The notes under the pieces are model-generated. The model ran no database searches and was not told the origin of the DNA. It saw only the letters and a list, made by a program, of their open reading frames with translations. Made by a program: the position numbers and the translations under genes. 64,000 nucleotides of DNA from positions 89,619,801 through 89,683,800 of the forward strand of contig OX465582.1 of the NCBI GenBank assembly GCA_950022655.1. Reading direction: 5' to 3'. The DNA comes from Alentia gelatinosa (lineage: Eukaryota > Annelida > Polychaeta > Phyllodocida > Polynoidae). How positions within the stretch are numbered: the first letter of the stretch is position 1; the number at the start of each line of letters is the position of its first letter. Shown piece after piece: positions 1-10,739 of this stretch.

Positions 1-211
1 TAAACGTAAGTGGTCGTCCACTGAGCATACAAAGGCGAAACATGTTTCACTCAATCTCACTCTCACTTCTTGTTGTAGCAATTTCCGCTTTGGGTTCTAT
101 AAGATAAGTAAAACGCTCGCATAACAATAGAAATAAAGGTATACTCTTCCCTCTTTTATAGATGTACAATTGTACATGTACATTATCCAAACGTCATCAG
201 CCTTGTATTAC
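1..211. other. Gene-less left edge
   Basis: AT-rich sequence with no exon, RNA gene or repeat family that I can recognise. Confidence 0.3.
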
Positions 212-523
212 AAATTATATATTTCACCCCTGGTATTTTCCCCCGTGGACTTAACATTGGGAACTCGTATCCAACGCCCATTGAATGTTTAGGAAAGTAA
301 TACCCAATTGGGGATTTTGAGATCAATGTTAGCCCATTAGTGAAAGTGATGGATGAGATAAATTCAGAAACCTATTCAAGTTTGCGGTTAGAGTTTGATC
401 CCATCTCTTTTGAATCTCTACGTAATTCATGCGGCTTCGCCTTGTGAATTACTATGCGGTTCAAACTTGTTGTGATATAAGCTCTGACCCTAAACTTTCA
501 TAGGTTTCATCTATAGTATTCCA
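212..523 (-). repeat. Dispersed palindromic element, family P1, copy 1
   Basis: About 310 bp seen again in the opposite orientation near 25,464 and 30,138, and in part near 5,093 and 46,831; a diverged relative lies near 6,715. It contains inverted arms around a central mini-palindrome (GGCTTCGCC at about 430-438) flanked by copies of GTGAATTAC or its complement. No coding capacity is seen. It looks like a non-autonomous foldback or MITE-type DNA element. Target-site duplications were not resolved. Confidence 0.7.
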
Positions 524-1002
524 TTGACTGTTGCACTTAATAGTTATGATCAATTGTGAAGAGTAAATCATAGATAACAGTTTTCCTAGATATGGAAGAA
601 TCAAAGTTGACACCATAATACAGAATAAATGTCCACAAGCATTATCTTGAGTTTGAACATTTTATTTTCATCACATGCCCATGTGCATTTACAACTGCAA
701 CTCAGTATCTTCAAACATCGCATACCATAGATTGTGCAGCTGTAACATTACTTGCATGGTCATCTCAACAATTTGACTGACACATTCATATCTTATGTCA
801 GTACTGAAGATATATTACATCCAATCAAATTGATATAGTGTATAGTAATATAAACAAATGAATGCTGAAGTATTCCACTTATTACGTGAGAGTATTTGAT
901 GACTCTTATATTGATTTGTACAATGAAATAATTTATAGATGTAAATATAAAAGTCACAGATATCTGTATGGACGGAGTTTACAGATATACAACGGACGTT
1001 TA
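524..1002. other. Gene-less interval
   Basis: AT-rich DNA with short overlapping open frames on both strands that show no family resemblance and no codon structure. I see nothing functional in it. Confidence 0.4.
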
Positions 1003-1352
1003 TTATCATTTACTATATACCCATGCATGCTGTATATACTGTAAATATGCACCGTTTCGGTATATGACGTAAAAATACTGTACGGACCAGTGGTCCGTAC
1101 ACCAAAATACGGACTACCTACCCACACACATTTATTAAAATTCTGGTTGTTAAGAAAAATAAAAAAATAAAAATTTCAATTTCGGGTATATAGTAAATAT
1201 ATAATGTCCAACTATGCTTGGACAAGTCACAGAACTCGATGCTAATTTACAGTTTGTACGGAACTCGGCGTAAACGCCTCAGTCCGTACATACCGTAAAT
1301 TAGCATCTCGTTCTTTGACTTGTACAGCATGGTCAGGACGTTCTATATAAAT
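1003..1352 (-). repeat. Dispersed palindromic element, family P2, copy 1
   Basis: One of four related copies (others at 35,446, 37,555 and 48,628, in the opposite orientation). Landmarks are a perfect palindrome ACCAGTGGTCCGT-type at about 1,084-1,101, an A-rich spacer, and a large inverted repeat (about 1,207-1,340) whose arms contain GACTTGTACA and CGTAAATTAGCAT. The element ends in TATATAGTAAA-like sequence. Interpreted as a MITE. Confidence 0.75.
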
Positions 1353-1493
1353 ACCTCTGGCTGGATGTCTATGAATTTCCATCCGCTGCAGGGGTGCAGT
1401 ATAAATTATGTTCGGGTTCACAGGTATAGAATCGGCCATGAATCGATGACTGCCATATGAATAAAATGGCTTCTTTTCTCATTAATTTAGGTA

Positions 1494-1660
1494 TACAATG
1501 ATAAAAAACGTAATGACTGAGTCTGTAGAGCTGCTATTCTTGCCCATTTGTACCATGAATATGTCCCTCCGCCTCCGGTGTCGGACGTACTTAATATGGT
1601 ACAAAGGACCTCAAACGACCATCCCTACGGATACAGTAACTACGTTTTCTCATATTACAC
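1494..1660. repeat. Palindromic element, family P3, copy 1
   Basis: Inverted arms read AAACGTAATGACTGAGTC on the left and CAGTAACTACGTTTTCT on the right. Related copies lie at about 24,476 and 40,205. An open frame of 90 codons crosses it but has no recognisable protein signature, so I treat it as repeat sequence. Confidence 0.6.
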
Positions 1661-1814
1661 ATATCGTGTACATTACAAACAGATCTGCAACACCATTTAA
1701 ATTCTTTAAAATATCTCAGAGCCTTTTAAAGACAAATGCTGGTAGTTGGGTGATTTCTAAATTCTATTGAGATTTGTAAATAACTCAGGATAATACAAGT
1801 TCAATATATCAGCA

Positions 1815-2105
1815 AATAGAAAATGCAAAAAAAATTGGCATGTCACCATGCTAACTTCTATGGGAGAGCCATCTGAAAATGTAAGTGCTTAACTATTGGT
1901 GTCTATGGGAAAATGCAACATTTTTACTATTTTGCTAAATGACACTGATGTTCTATTGCTATCTTCAAATAATTCTGGATTATGATAGTTGGGAACATGA
2001 ACAAGTGAGAAATGTTAAAAAAAATACTATGTCACCATGCTAATTTTTATGGGAATGCCATCTGAAGAAGGTAAGTGCTTATCTATTGGTGTCTATGAGA
2101 AACTG
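1815..2105. repeat. Two-copy tandem duplication, about 180-bp period
   Basis: The block with ATGTCACCATGCTAA and ATTGGTGTCTATG at 1,831-1,912 recurs diverged at 2,020-2,098. No coding content is apparent. Confidence 0.65.
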
Positions 2106-2328
2106 CTATAGTTTCATGGCCTCAGATGTCAGCACCAGTGTTAAACCAGGGGGCGTTTCGATACCTACCCGCATTTGTCTTTAATTACGCACTAGCAACT
2201 TGCCTATGAACAGCCTAGTGGAAGTTGGCCGCACTATTCACGGAGTTGGGATTAGCTTAGCTGATTGCCCATAACAGATCGCAATGTAGTCGAAATCTAG
2301 GGACCAGCGAACCTTGCGCCATTGTAAA

Positions 2329-2359
2329 ATGGCGGAGGTTGTCAGAGGCACGTCTCAAG
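2329..2359 (+). CDS. Candidate first coding exon of an unidentified gene
   Basis: An ATG lies in AAAATGGCGGAGG, a YY1-like start context common in animal promoters. It is followed by ten codons (MAEVVRGTSQ) and a strong 5' splice site, CAAG|GTAAGC, giving a phase-1 exon. The surrounding 100 bp is less AT-rich than its neighbourhood. It cannot be spliced directly to the second PRC1 exon at 27,857, which needs phase 2. No downstream exon was found. It may be a genuine 5' exon or a chance match. Confidence 0.22.
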
Positions 2360-2835
2360 GTAAGCAGATAAGAAAATTGCAGCATTGGATTTCATCTACC
2401 TAGAAATAAATCACAGGAGCAAAAGTACATATGAGTATAGACTTACAAAAAGGAACAGCAGGTTTGAGTCTTTTTCTGTACGCGAGAATCTCATTCTTTT
2501 AGCATTTCAGCCTCCATGGAGAAATCAAATTCTGTCTGTCTCTAGGTAGGGGACCAACTCCAAGCAGATCCTGTAGAAATCGTGCTTCTTTATGTATGGT
2601 AGGCAGAAAACTATTTGATAGAGGGGTAAATAGTTAAGTCGCTTTTAGATGAAGATGTTGCCTACAGTCCAGCTGCAGTGCCTCATCTTTAGGATGATAA
2701 TTTGTATCGCCCATTATGTTACAGACTATGGACCAACACAGACCACACAGACAGTTTATTGAGACTCCTACAATAGCTCTCCTATAAATGTGTAGTATTA
2801 TAACAATTGTAACAGCTATTTGGGAACACAGAGTT

Positions 2836-2945
2836 GGTCCTAGACTTCTTCAGTATTTGATTATGAACATTCATTAAATGATTAAACAAAATCAGAATAA
2901 AGTTCATTATAGTATGTGTCCTTCTCTGACTGGCCCATGAATCCA
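2836..2945. repeat. Dispersed repeat, family P8, copy 1
   Basis: Contains GATTATGAACATTCATTAAA followed by CCTTCTCTGACTGGCC. The same block recurs at about 16,078 and 17,107. Nature unknown; perhaps the tail of a retroelement. Confidence 0.6.
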
Positions 2946-3092
2946 GTCTAAGCTGGTCTGTATAAAAGCGTATTGCACAGTGGGCAATACATGGTTTTTA
3001 AGATTTAGGAAGCAGAGGTCAGCGAGTGCAAGAACAATGGGCACAGGTGTATGATAAATACTATAAATGAAATATGCCCAAGAAATTATCAA

Positions 3093-4201
3093 TACACTCA
3101 GAGGAGTGGACCAGGGTTAGGAATTCCACGTTGGTTATCAATACTTTTGTCATATAATCAATCATGGTTTGGTAATTGTGTGACATAACAATTCTGGAAT
3201 TCACAATATTTCACCAAGAGCACACGTCGTACATATTTTCTGGTCAGTTTATAGCGAAATGCAGGATCTCATACTCAGTCAATAAAGTCAGCAGGCAAAT
3301 GTCACCATAGCCACCAACAGGGCCGCACCTCTCGTCAAAAATCAATATTCTAATCACAAATATGTGGCACCAGTGGTTGATACTAAGAGAATACCAAGTC
3401 CATTCAGTATGTAAAGACTTCACGAAGGTGGTTTCCATAGAACATCTGCTTACAACTCTTTATCCTAGTTTCTTCAGATTCATACAGGTATTGAGATTTG
3501 ATATTTATCTGTTTTCTGAAGGTTCCATTCCGATGAATGGAAAGGAGTTTTTAGTGGGAACCTGAAGTGGAATTCCATGTACCTCACAGGGTTCAAAATC
3601 CCATGAGATTCTATTCCTTTATAGGGGTAAATGTCGCCAACAATTACATGGGAGAAACATGTCTCATGGAAATGGAACCCTACTATTTAGACGAAGAGAT
3701 TGTGTTCTAGTACGGAATCTCAGCAGGATTTGTCAGAAGATAAATCATGGGAAAGTAAAGATTGAATCATTTAGGTTTTGGATCAAAGCTAGGGACAACT
3801 ATGTATGGTCCGTATTGACTTTAACAATACTCAGAAATACCCATATCTGAGCTGTATTGAAGGACATATACAGTGATCATTTGGGAGTAGCTTTCATATA
3901 TAAAACATTAGGGTTTCTTGATCCTGTTTCTGTCTCTGTTTCTCTGCCTTCCCTCCATCCTCTCAGGAAAATTTAGTTTCCGCCAGTATTTGATTTGTTG
4001 AGAGTAATTTGAGAGTTTTAATCCACGGTAACTTCTGTGTGTCTTCATGTTAGTGTCCATGCTCCGTTCACAGTGTGCCTTGATGTTGAAATCACAAATG
4101 GCTGAACGGAGACGGAGGTTTCATCATGAGGTCCGACTTAGTAGTGTCAGGATGATGGGGAGGCTGTGGGAAATACAGGAAATGAAGACTTGTACTTGCA
4201 T
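3093..4201. other. Gene-less interval
   Basis: No exon, RNA or repeat family recognised. A plus-strand pyrimidine tract with CAG near 3,950-3,967 resembles an acceptor site, but no matching coding frame follows it. Confidence 0.35.
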
Positions 4202-4204
4202 TTA

Positions 4205-4985
4205 TTATCTACTTAAGACAAAGTGTCCATAGAAAACACATATAGCGAGTGTGTATCACCATACCCGGAGCATACAGATATATCCACCTTATAAAGAGTG
4301 TCCTTAGAAAACACATAGGAACTGTGTATCACCATACCGGGAGCATATGGATATTTCCACCTTATACAAAGTGTCTATAGAAAACACATAGGGAGTGTGT
4401 TTTACCATTCCCGGAGCATACAGATATATCCACCTAATACAAAGTGTCTATAGAAAACACATAGGGAGTGTGTATCACCATACGCAGAGCATATGCATAT
4501 ATCCACCTAATACATAGTGTCCATAGAAAACACATAGGGAGTGTGTATCACCATACACGGAGCATACAGATATATCCACCTAATACAAAGTGTCCATAGA
4601 AAACACATAAGGAGTATGTATCACCATACCCGGAGCATACAGATATATCCACCTAATACAAAGTGTCCATAGAAAGCACATAGGGAGTATGTATCACCAT
4701 ACCCAGAGCATACAGATATATCCACCTAGTACAAAGTGTCCATAGAAAACACATAGGGAGTATGTATCACCATACCCAGAGCATACAGATATATCCACCT
4801 AATACAAAGTGTCCATAGAAAACACATAGGGAGTATGTATCACCATACCCAGAGCATACAGATATATCCACCTAGTACAAAGTGTCCATAGAAAACACAT
4901 AAAGAGTGTGTATCTACATACCCAGAGCATACGGATAGGCCAACCTATATCCACCTAATACAAAGTGTCTATAGAAAAAACATAG
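4205..4985. repeat. Minisatellite, about 73-76 bp unit, about 10 copies
   Basis: Each unit carries GTGTCCATAGAAAACACATA, then a GTGTATCACCATACC segment, then ATATCCACCTAATACAAA. Central copies are nearly identical and edge copies diverge, as expected from unequal exchange. A single diverged version of the unit lies at about 42,320-42,380 in another repeat, suggesting that the array expanded from a piece of a dispersed element. Confidence 0.9.
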
Positions 4986-5092
4986 ACTGAATATAACCCA
5001 AACCATCTATTATATATATTATCTGTTATCTATTTATAACTCCATGCTCATTCATCAATGATGAACATACCATTTGCCTCTAGTTTATATTG

Positions 5093-5189
5093 CTAGGTAA
5101 TTCACCAAGCTTCGCCTTGTGAATTACTACGCGATTCAAACTCGATGGGACACGAGCTCTATCCCTAAACTTTTATAGGTTTCCCCTAT
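5093..5189 (-). repeat. Family P1 element, partial copy
   Basis: Shares the AGCTTCGCCTTGTGAATTAC core, the adjacent ATTCAAACTCG and the ACTTTTATAGGTTT end with the copy at 212-523, same orientation. It is truncated on its left side. Confidence 0.65.
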
Positions 5190-5270
5190 AACTGACAACT
5201 ACTATGTCTATGTAGATTTATATGAGGGGTAGAATAATCTGTGAGATACCACTACTGTATGAACGCTCAC

Positions 5271-5499
5271 CTTAGGGTCACGTGCTCTATGACGACAGAC
5301 GCGGCGCCGCTGTCCGGGACCACACAGTCGGCGGAGGAAGTGACGTTGGGGTACGGTGTCGGTACTCGGTCGAAGTAGCTGACACAGCAGTACATGGAGG
5401 AGTGGGTGCCACAGCAGTAGCCTCTGGGACAGTCACTGGAGGCGACGTACAGCCGGTCTACGTCACAGTAGGCGGGGCAGAGCTCTCCACCGGCGACGT
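5271..5499 (-). CDS. Shisa-like protein, exon 2 (cysteine-rich domain)
   Basis: A GC-rich island in AT-rich DNA. It starts after a CACCAG acceptor and ends at CTAAG|GTGAGC (229 nt, entering with 2 nt and leaving in phase 2). It encodes about 76 residues whose cysteine pattern is GELCPAYCD, then DCPRGYCCGT, then MYCC. This resembles the Shisa-family ectodomain (GE-C, then CP-CCGT, then YCC), known for a cysteine-rich lumenal domain followed by a membrane span. An N-glycosylation sequon NVT lies downstream in the exon. The phase fits the signal-peptide exon at 8,772-8,829 exactly, creating an Asp codon at the junction. The expected transmembrane exon was not found to the left. Other STMC6-type relatives (VOPP1, WBP1) are alternatives. 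Confidence 0.72.
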
Positions 5500-5544
5500 C
5501 TGGTGTACGGTGGAGAAAACATGTCAGCCATTATCGTTTAACAA

Positions 5545-5978
5545 GGGGCCCGTTTAATAATCTAGGATCGTACATGTATCCCGTTTTCTGTATGCTATAG
5601 AGACTACAGACGATGTGGGTCAACTTTGTTCAACCCTTATGGATGACCTTATGGACGGCTAATACTGTCTTAAGAGAGTGTTCCACTAGACCGACGGTTG
5701 CCGATTTGGTAACCAGACACTCGTAAATCATTATCTGATGCCCTAGAGTTTCTAAAGCCTTTTATAATGCTTCTTTATGAAACTATTATTATCAGAATTA
5801 AATACGTTTCAATATGTGACCTTCCTCTTAAAGGCCCAGGAACAATTGATCGGGTGAGAAATTAGCCTGGTGAAGCACCCCCTTTAGTGAACAGACATAA
5901 AGAATAATAAACGATAATCCTTGTACGAATTACAAAAAGGGCCTTCATGTGCTGCTGGATTATTAAATGGGCCCCTGG
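5545..5978. repeat. P4 inverted-repeat element, possibly composite
   Basis: The left end reads GGGGCCCGTTTAATAATCTA and the right end ATTATTAAATGGGCCCC, forming terminal inverted repeats. The left 150 bp is homologous to the compact copies at 47,063-47,287 and 29,161-29,390. This copy is longer, so other sequence probably inserted inside it. Confidence 0.6.
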
Positions 5979-6218
5979 TGAGGTTGATGGGATTTCCAAG
6001 CATAAGAACTATCGGGATAATGCCTAGGATACTTACAACATATTCCAAAGACCAATTCATGGCATTACCGTAAACCAGGGGGCATATCAACGTTTGCTTC
6101 ATCATTGTGATCACTAACAACCCCACTACAGCATCATGTTGGCTACAGAAGGATTCTCCAGCACCTGCCAGGAGCTGTTTCAAAACGTGGGTTAAGTCTA
6201 TGGTTTTGAAACAGCTCC

Positions 6219-6394
6219 CGGACCTGTTTCACTAGTTTCGTGACAAAAGTGTTAGACAGACATGAAAAGCGGCACCAACAGTGCAAGCAAGAACGAACAA
6301 AACGAAGTCTAATGTCTAGTTCTTATGAAACCGGACACACCATCTAGATGCCATCTATGATCTAGACATGTCACAAAACTAGTGAAACAGGTCC
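6219..6394. repeat. P5 inverted-repeat element, short copy
   Basis: Bounded by GGACCTGTTTCACTAGTTT and its complement ending CTAGTGAAACAGGTCC. A smaller palindrome, GGAGCTGTTTCAAAA against TTTTGAAACAGCTCC (6,171-6,218), abuts its left side. Confidence 0.75.
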
Positions 6395-6714
6395 CAGATG
6401 GGGTTAAATCCGCAGTGTAACCGCCTGTGTTATAACCCGTACCCTGATACTATATAAAATAGCCTACCACTGGTTGACTGTACGTGAAAGCCCATGATTA
6501 CAGGTTAGCTGCGGATTGCCCGATATAACGCATATTTAGAGGTGGTGTTTCAAGAACCAGTAAATTCATACGAAGAGAGAATGGAGTAGGCCTCTCGATT
6601 CTATGACAAATTGAAATATTACCTCATATATGTGTAATACATTTGAATTCATCCTATTTTTGATATATGGATATCAGTACCATACGTCTGGTGCATTCTA
6701 ATGAGTGGAATCTC

Positions 6715-7010
6715 CCAATTATCTCACCCCAGTATTTTTCTCCATAGGCTTAACATTAGGAACTCGTTCTCCACGGCCGTGAGGTTCGTGTACCAAATAC
6801 TCACTGGCTAATTGGGTGATTCATTTCATCAATAATTAATGTTATACGGGGTGAGATAAAATCAGAAACCCACTCGATGAAAATAACTTGGTCTGTACTC
6901 CACCATGATTGACCACAGAATGATTCACTCAGCTTCGCTTCGTGAATTACTCTGCAGTCAAACTCGGTGGAGTACGGACCAAAGTATTTTCATCTCGTGG
7001 GTTTCCTTCT
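6715..7010 (-). repeat. Diverged P1-like palindromic element
   Basis: Shares the outer CTCACCCCAGTATTTTTCTCC end and the core GCTTCGCTTCGTGAATTAC with family P1. Its inverted arms, containing TTGGTCTGTACTCCACC and GGTGGAGTACGGACCAA, differ from those of the other copies. Confidence 0.6.
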
Positions 7011-7129
7011 AATGATGTCTTAGATTTAAGGACAAGCAGGTGATCAAACGATTTATTTGTAAACATCCATTGAGGTCAAAGCCCAAGTGGGTGCTCATAT
7101 CAATTTCCTCTACTTTGTGGTAGGGATTC

Positions 7130-7415
7130 ACCGTCTAAAATTATGATTTATTATCCATCGTATACAAAGCCCCCATTGAAAATGTATGGGGACTCAGTAA
7201 ACCACGACCCATTGTATACAACCTGTCAGATACCATAACTGTGGTATACGGATTCAAACCTGTGGTATAGGGCCTCAGAACCATGGTATACGGGAAAAAT
7301 AGTCCCTTTTGCTATAAAGCAAAGAAATAGTCCCTATTGTTATACCCTTTAAAATGACAATTACTGGGTTTAATTTATTCAAAAAGATGGATGATAAATG
7401 CAACAAACGATGATT
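7130..7415. repeat. Dispersed element related to the right window edge (family P11)
   Basis: Contains several GGTATAC/GTATACC motifs, AATAGTCCCTTTTGCTATAA and CTATTGTTATACCCTTTAAA. The last 120 bp of the window, from about 63,875, carries the same motifs in opposite orientation. Confidence 0.5.
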
Positions 7416-7530
7416 TTGTGGACAGGTGGCTCTGTAAACCACTCGAGGTTGACGTCGTGATAAACTCGCTAGCGCTTGTGTATTACTACGCGTCAACCTC
7501 TCGTGGTTTACGGCCGCCTGTCCACAAAAC
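7415..7530. repeat. Near-perfect 42-bp-arm hairpin
   Basis: The left arm TTTTGTGGACAGGTGGC... (7,415-7,456) is complementary to the right arm ending GCCTGTCCACAAAA (7,489-7,530) with about two mismatches. The loop contains TTGTGTATTACTACGCG, similar to the core of the P1 palindromes. Confidence 0.8.
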
Positions 7531-7687
7531 CATCAATTATTGTCTATATAGACCAAGTGGCATTGTAAACCCATACACGACGAGTTACCTTTGATGAAAT
7601 GCATGTTACTGTAATATACCTATGGCCTAGTTGTAGTTCCTATCATTATATATACCTATAGGCGAATGTCTTAATTTCACTGACTAG

Positions 7688-7992
7688 CCTGGGACCTGTT
7701 TCAGTAGTTTCGTGACATGTCTAGATAGCGTCTGTGACACCATACGGACAGATCACAAGACTGCAATCGATGACACACAGAGTTTCACTCACTTCTTGTA
7801 GGAATTAAGCAATGACACTTTAACATGAGTAGGGGATACATATAACCTATAATCGTTCTAAATATGAAGAAGATTGGGCACTCCGATTTTCTGATATTTG
7901 CTAGTCTTTTTCCGCTGTTGCTTGCACTGTTGGTGCCACAGTTGATGTCTGTATAGGCCTAATGTCACGAGCCTACTGAAACAGGTCCCAGG
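7688..7992. repeat. P5 inverted-repeat element
   Basis: Bounded by CCTGGGACCTGTTTCAGTAG and its complement CTACTGAAACAGGTCCCAGG (20-bp perfect termini). 305 bp, non-coding, MITE-like. Confidence 0.85.
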
Positions 7993-8771
7993 AGGACAAA
8001 TTCTGTTCGTCTCCGAGTGACGAAATAATATCCCTGCATCCCTCTGTACCACGTGACCACTGTCATTCTACTATTTAGTGATTAGTAAAATAGTGATTTT
8101 AATCATTTTGAGCTATTTGATAACAAGGAGACATAGTGAGTGTGACTGTGATTCTTTCCTTGTTGTTTTGTCCTTCGAACTCAGTGAATATTTACTACCA
8201 AAACTACTCGGAACAGATTACATTGAGTCGCCCTAACCATGTCTCCATATATTACTTTTATTGAAATATGTGGGAAAAATGACACAAAGGCCAACAGAGT
8301 TAAAGAGTACACTTCCTGTACAGGCGTTATGCATTGTCAAATGGAAGACCTGATCACGACTTAATATATAAAAGATAGTTACTTCAAGATTATCTACCAA
8401 TTAGTTCTTCCAGAGCTTGACATATCCTCTCCATTTAAATGGGAAAATCCCGGTGAAAACAGAAATCAAAGACATAGGCTACATTAACACGGATGAAAGT
8501 CAGGACTGAGGAAAAAGTCGTAAATTCGAGTCATTGATCAACAATAGCTAACATTCTCATTAACTCCGGAATTACCGCAGCTTAGCTCCAGCACAAAATA
8601 CAAAACAAAATGAGGAAGTATCAAAGTTAATATTTAGTTGGAACTGATATCATTGTCCAGCTCACCATGTTGTCCTCGTACACAACAACAACGCATGGCA
8701 GAACACTTCCCCATTCCCAGCTCACCGTTTATCTCCTAGTCGCTATAACAAACACACAACATAAAACCTAC

Positions 8772-8829
8772 CTGACAGTAATATAACCACACAGGCCACA
8801 ATAACTCCGATCCTCATGATGGCCGCCAT
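8772..8829 (-). CDS. Shisa-like protein, exon 1 (signal peptide)
   Basis: Reading leftward, the ATG sits in CCAAAATGGCGGCC, a perfect YY1-type start-site context. Nineteen codons encode a short basic start (MAAIMR) and a hydrophobic stretch (IGVIVACVVILLS), a typical signal peptide. The exon ends in CTGTCAG|GTAGGT with one leftover base. That base plus AC from the cysteine-rich exon at 5,499 gives an Asp codon and an open frame, so the two exons are probably adjacent in the mRNA. A second in-frame ATG at codon 5 could also be used. Confidence 0.7.
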
Positions 8830-9090
8830 TTTGGTGTGAATCCTGGGTGGAAGCTCCAGTCAGGGAGCCTCATAATAATCCTGTAATATTCTCTGTGGAT
8901 GGTGTGTCTGTGTGTATTTGGCGGTCTTGGGGTTGAAGGAGGGGGCCCGGCGGTTGATCTGGGTGTGTTTGGATCCTAGTTGGATACCGGGTGGACACGT
9001 TGGATCATGTGTAATGTGGATCAGTGCGCACTGATATGTGATCTTTGATCTCCATGCCACCTGAGCTAGAGACCTGACACTCGGTGGTTG
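8830..9090 (-). promoter_or_regulatory. Probable promoter/5' UTR of the Shisa-like gene
   Basis: Moderately GC-rich sequence directly upstream (minus strand) of the signal-peptide exon, without transposon signatures. The YY1-like AAAATGGCGGC overlaps the start codon. No TATA box was recognised. The transcription start was not located. Confidence 0.35.
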
Positions 9091-9216
9091 TACAGTGCGA
9101 CCCCGCTTAATGGGACAGCCTACTATTAAGCATGTAAAGGCGGTTGTAATTTTTAAGGATCTGATAAGGGTAAATATTCAGGAAATCAAGGGTGCATGGA
9201 TTAATACGTGTGAAGG

Positions 9217-9415
9217 GTTAGATAATACTAGATTATACAGAAGAACTATATATACAAGGAATATATGTAATAGAATATGAAGGTTAGATAGTACTAGATT
9301 ATAAAGGAGAACTATATATATAAGGAAAATATGTAATAGAATATAAAGGTTAGATAGTACTAGATTATAAAGGAGAACTATATATATAAGGAACATATGT
9401 GATATAATATTAAGT
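9217..9415. repeat. Tandem repeat, 64-bp unit, about 3 copies
   Basis: The unit carries GTTAGATAGTACTAGATTAT followed by GGAGAACTATATATA. The third copy decays into degenerate sequence. A minus-strand open frame over it is a by-product of the repeat. Confidence 0.85.
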
Positions 9416-10295
9416 GATAATGAACAATATAATATCAAGTTATAATAATAGTGATTTGAGAGGTGGAGAATTGGGTAGTGCTGTGTTAGCAATGTATATG
9501 AATAGAAGGTAGAGAAAGCATGGCTAGAAGACATGAGGTAAACAGAATTATGTAACTCCTGTCTTCAGGGCTGGGAGCCAGCCATATATGGGGGTGGATC
9601 CTAACTAATGGCGGAGGAACGGTACTGAGTGGCTAAGAAAGATGGACCAATGAAAACAGCCAAAGGGAGTGGGGAAGGAAATATAATGTGAGAGAATGAG
9701 AAATAAAGCAGAACTGATTTGCCACCCGTGTGTATGTGTTGCTCTGTGAAAAGTACTCCACTGCGGCGGATTTAGGGGCGGCTGAGGGGCGATCATTTGC
9801 ACTCTCCTCTCAGATCTTTCGCGGCGCTAGCGCTGGCCAGAGGAGGGGTGAAGCGTAGCGCCCCCTATAGGCACCCAACTCATATATGCGATCGCGGCAG
9901 GGTTCAAGGCGCCACTTTCAAACCTGCCAGCAGAGGGTAAGGAGCTCATGAGAAAGGACTGTGTGAGGCTTCCAAGCCATAGCCTATGAGAAATAAGGCT
10001 GTATTCCACAAGACCAAACAGCAGGGGCGTCAGAACATTTTGAAAGTGGGGGGGCGAACTGAAAAATTGCTGACTTTTTTCGTGGTATTGGGTCTGACTT
10101 TGAGATTGACCTGTCCCATTGGATTTACCGTAAATCATCGAAAAATCTGAGAAAAGTCAGGTCGGTACAGTTAGGTCAAGTCAGACTTTGACACTTTCCC
10201 ACAGTGAAAAGTCAGGGCTTAGCCATTATTGTTAATTGCTGTCGCCTCGTCTCCTCGTGGTGCAGACCGGTTATGCTTGCATGCAAGCATAACAA

Positions 10296-10690
10296 AAGCG
10301 ACCAGGGTAGGGAGTTAGCTCAGAGCATGGACAGTGTATCTCTGAGTTGTATGTCCATGCTCAGAGGTAAAGAGCACTGGACTTTTTTTTAAATTTTTAT
10401 TTTTTTATTCGATGAAACAAACATTCGACTTCGAATATCAAGGTTGTCAGACTTTGTTGATTTGGGTACCACTGCAGCCACTTTTCTCCTTCACCCCCAG
10501 GAGTGGTAGATACCTATACTGCTATATCAAAGGCCAATCCTTCTCATACCATGTCTATGTGGTGTGGGAAGTAAAAGAACTCTCACCTCGGTAAATGTGT
10601 AGGGGTGAGGTTTCCACCAAAATTCAATTCATAGATTTGATCACCACCCTTGTGGTGTAAAAGAACCTCGAGAAAGTCTGGTGAGAACCT
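10296..10690 (+). mobile_element. SINE-like copy (same body as the element at 31,608)
   Basis: From about 10,490 the body matches 31,690-31,860, sharing TATCAAAGGCCAATC, CATACCATGTCTATGTGGTG and CTCGGTAAATGTGTAGGGG. The head contains GTTAGCTCAGAGCATGG and a repeated GTCCATGCTCAGAG, less tRNA-like than the other copy and perhaps rearranged. Confidence 0.6.
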
Positions 10691-10739
10691 GCAATGGTTA
10701 ACTGGACGCTAAATCAAACCAACAAACCAACCAACCATA

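Larger units (their letters stand above)
5500..8771 (-). other. Intron 1 of the Shisa-like gene
   Basis: The 3.27-kb intron is inferred from phase-compatible splice sites (CAG|GTAGGT donor at its right end, CACCAG acceptor at its left). It is filled with inverted-repeat elements: a P4 pair, two P5 copies, a diverged P1 copy and a hairpin at 7,415-7,530. I see no further exon in it. Confidence 0.5.

Noticed and set aside
9178..9534. 118-codon minus-strand hydrophobic repeat frame (possible membrane protein)
   Set aside because: It is the translation of the 64-bp tandem repeat; the hydrophobicity comes from TATATA-rich DNA.
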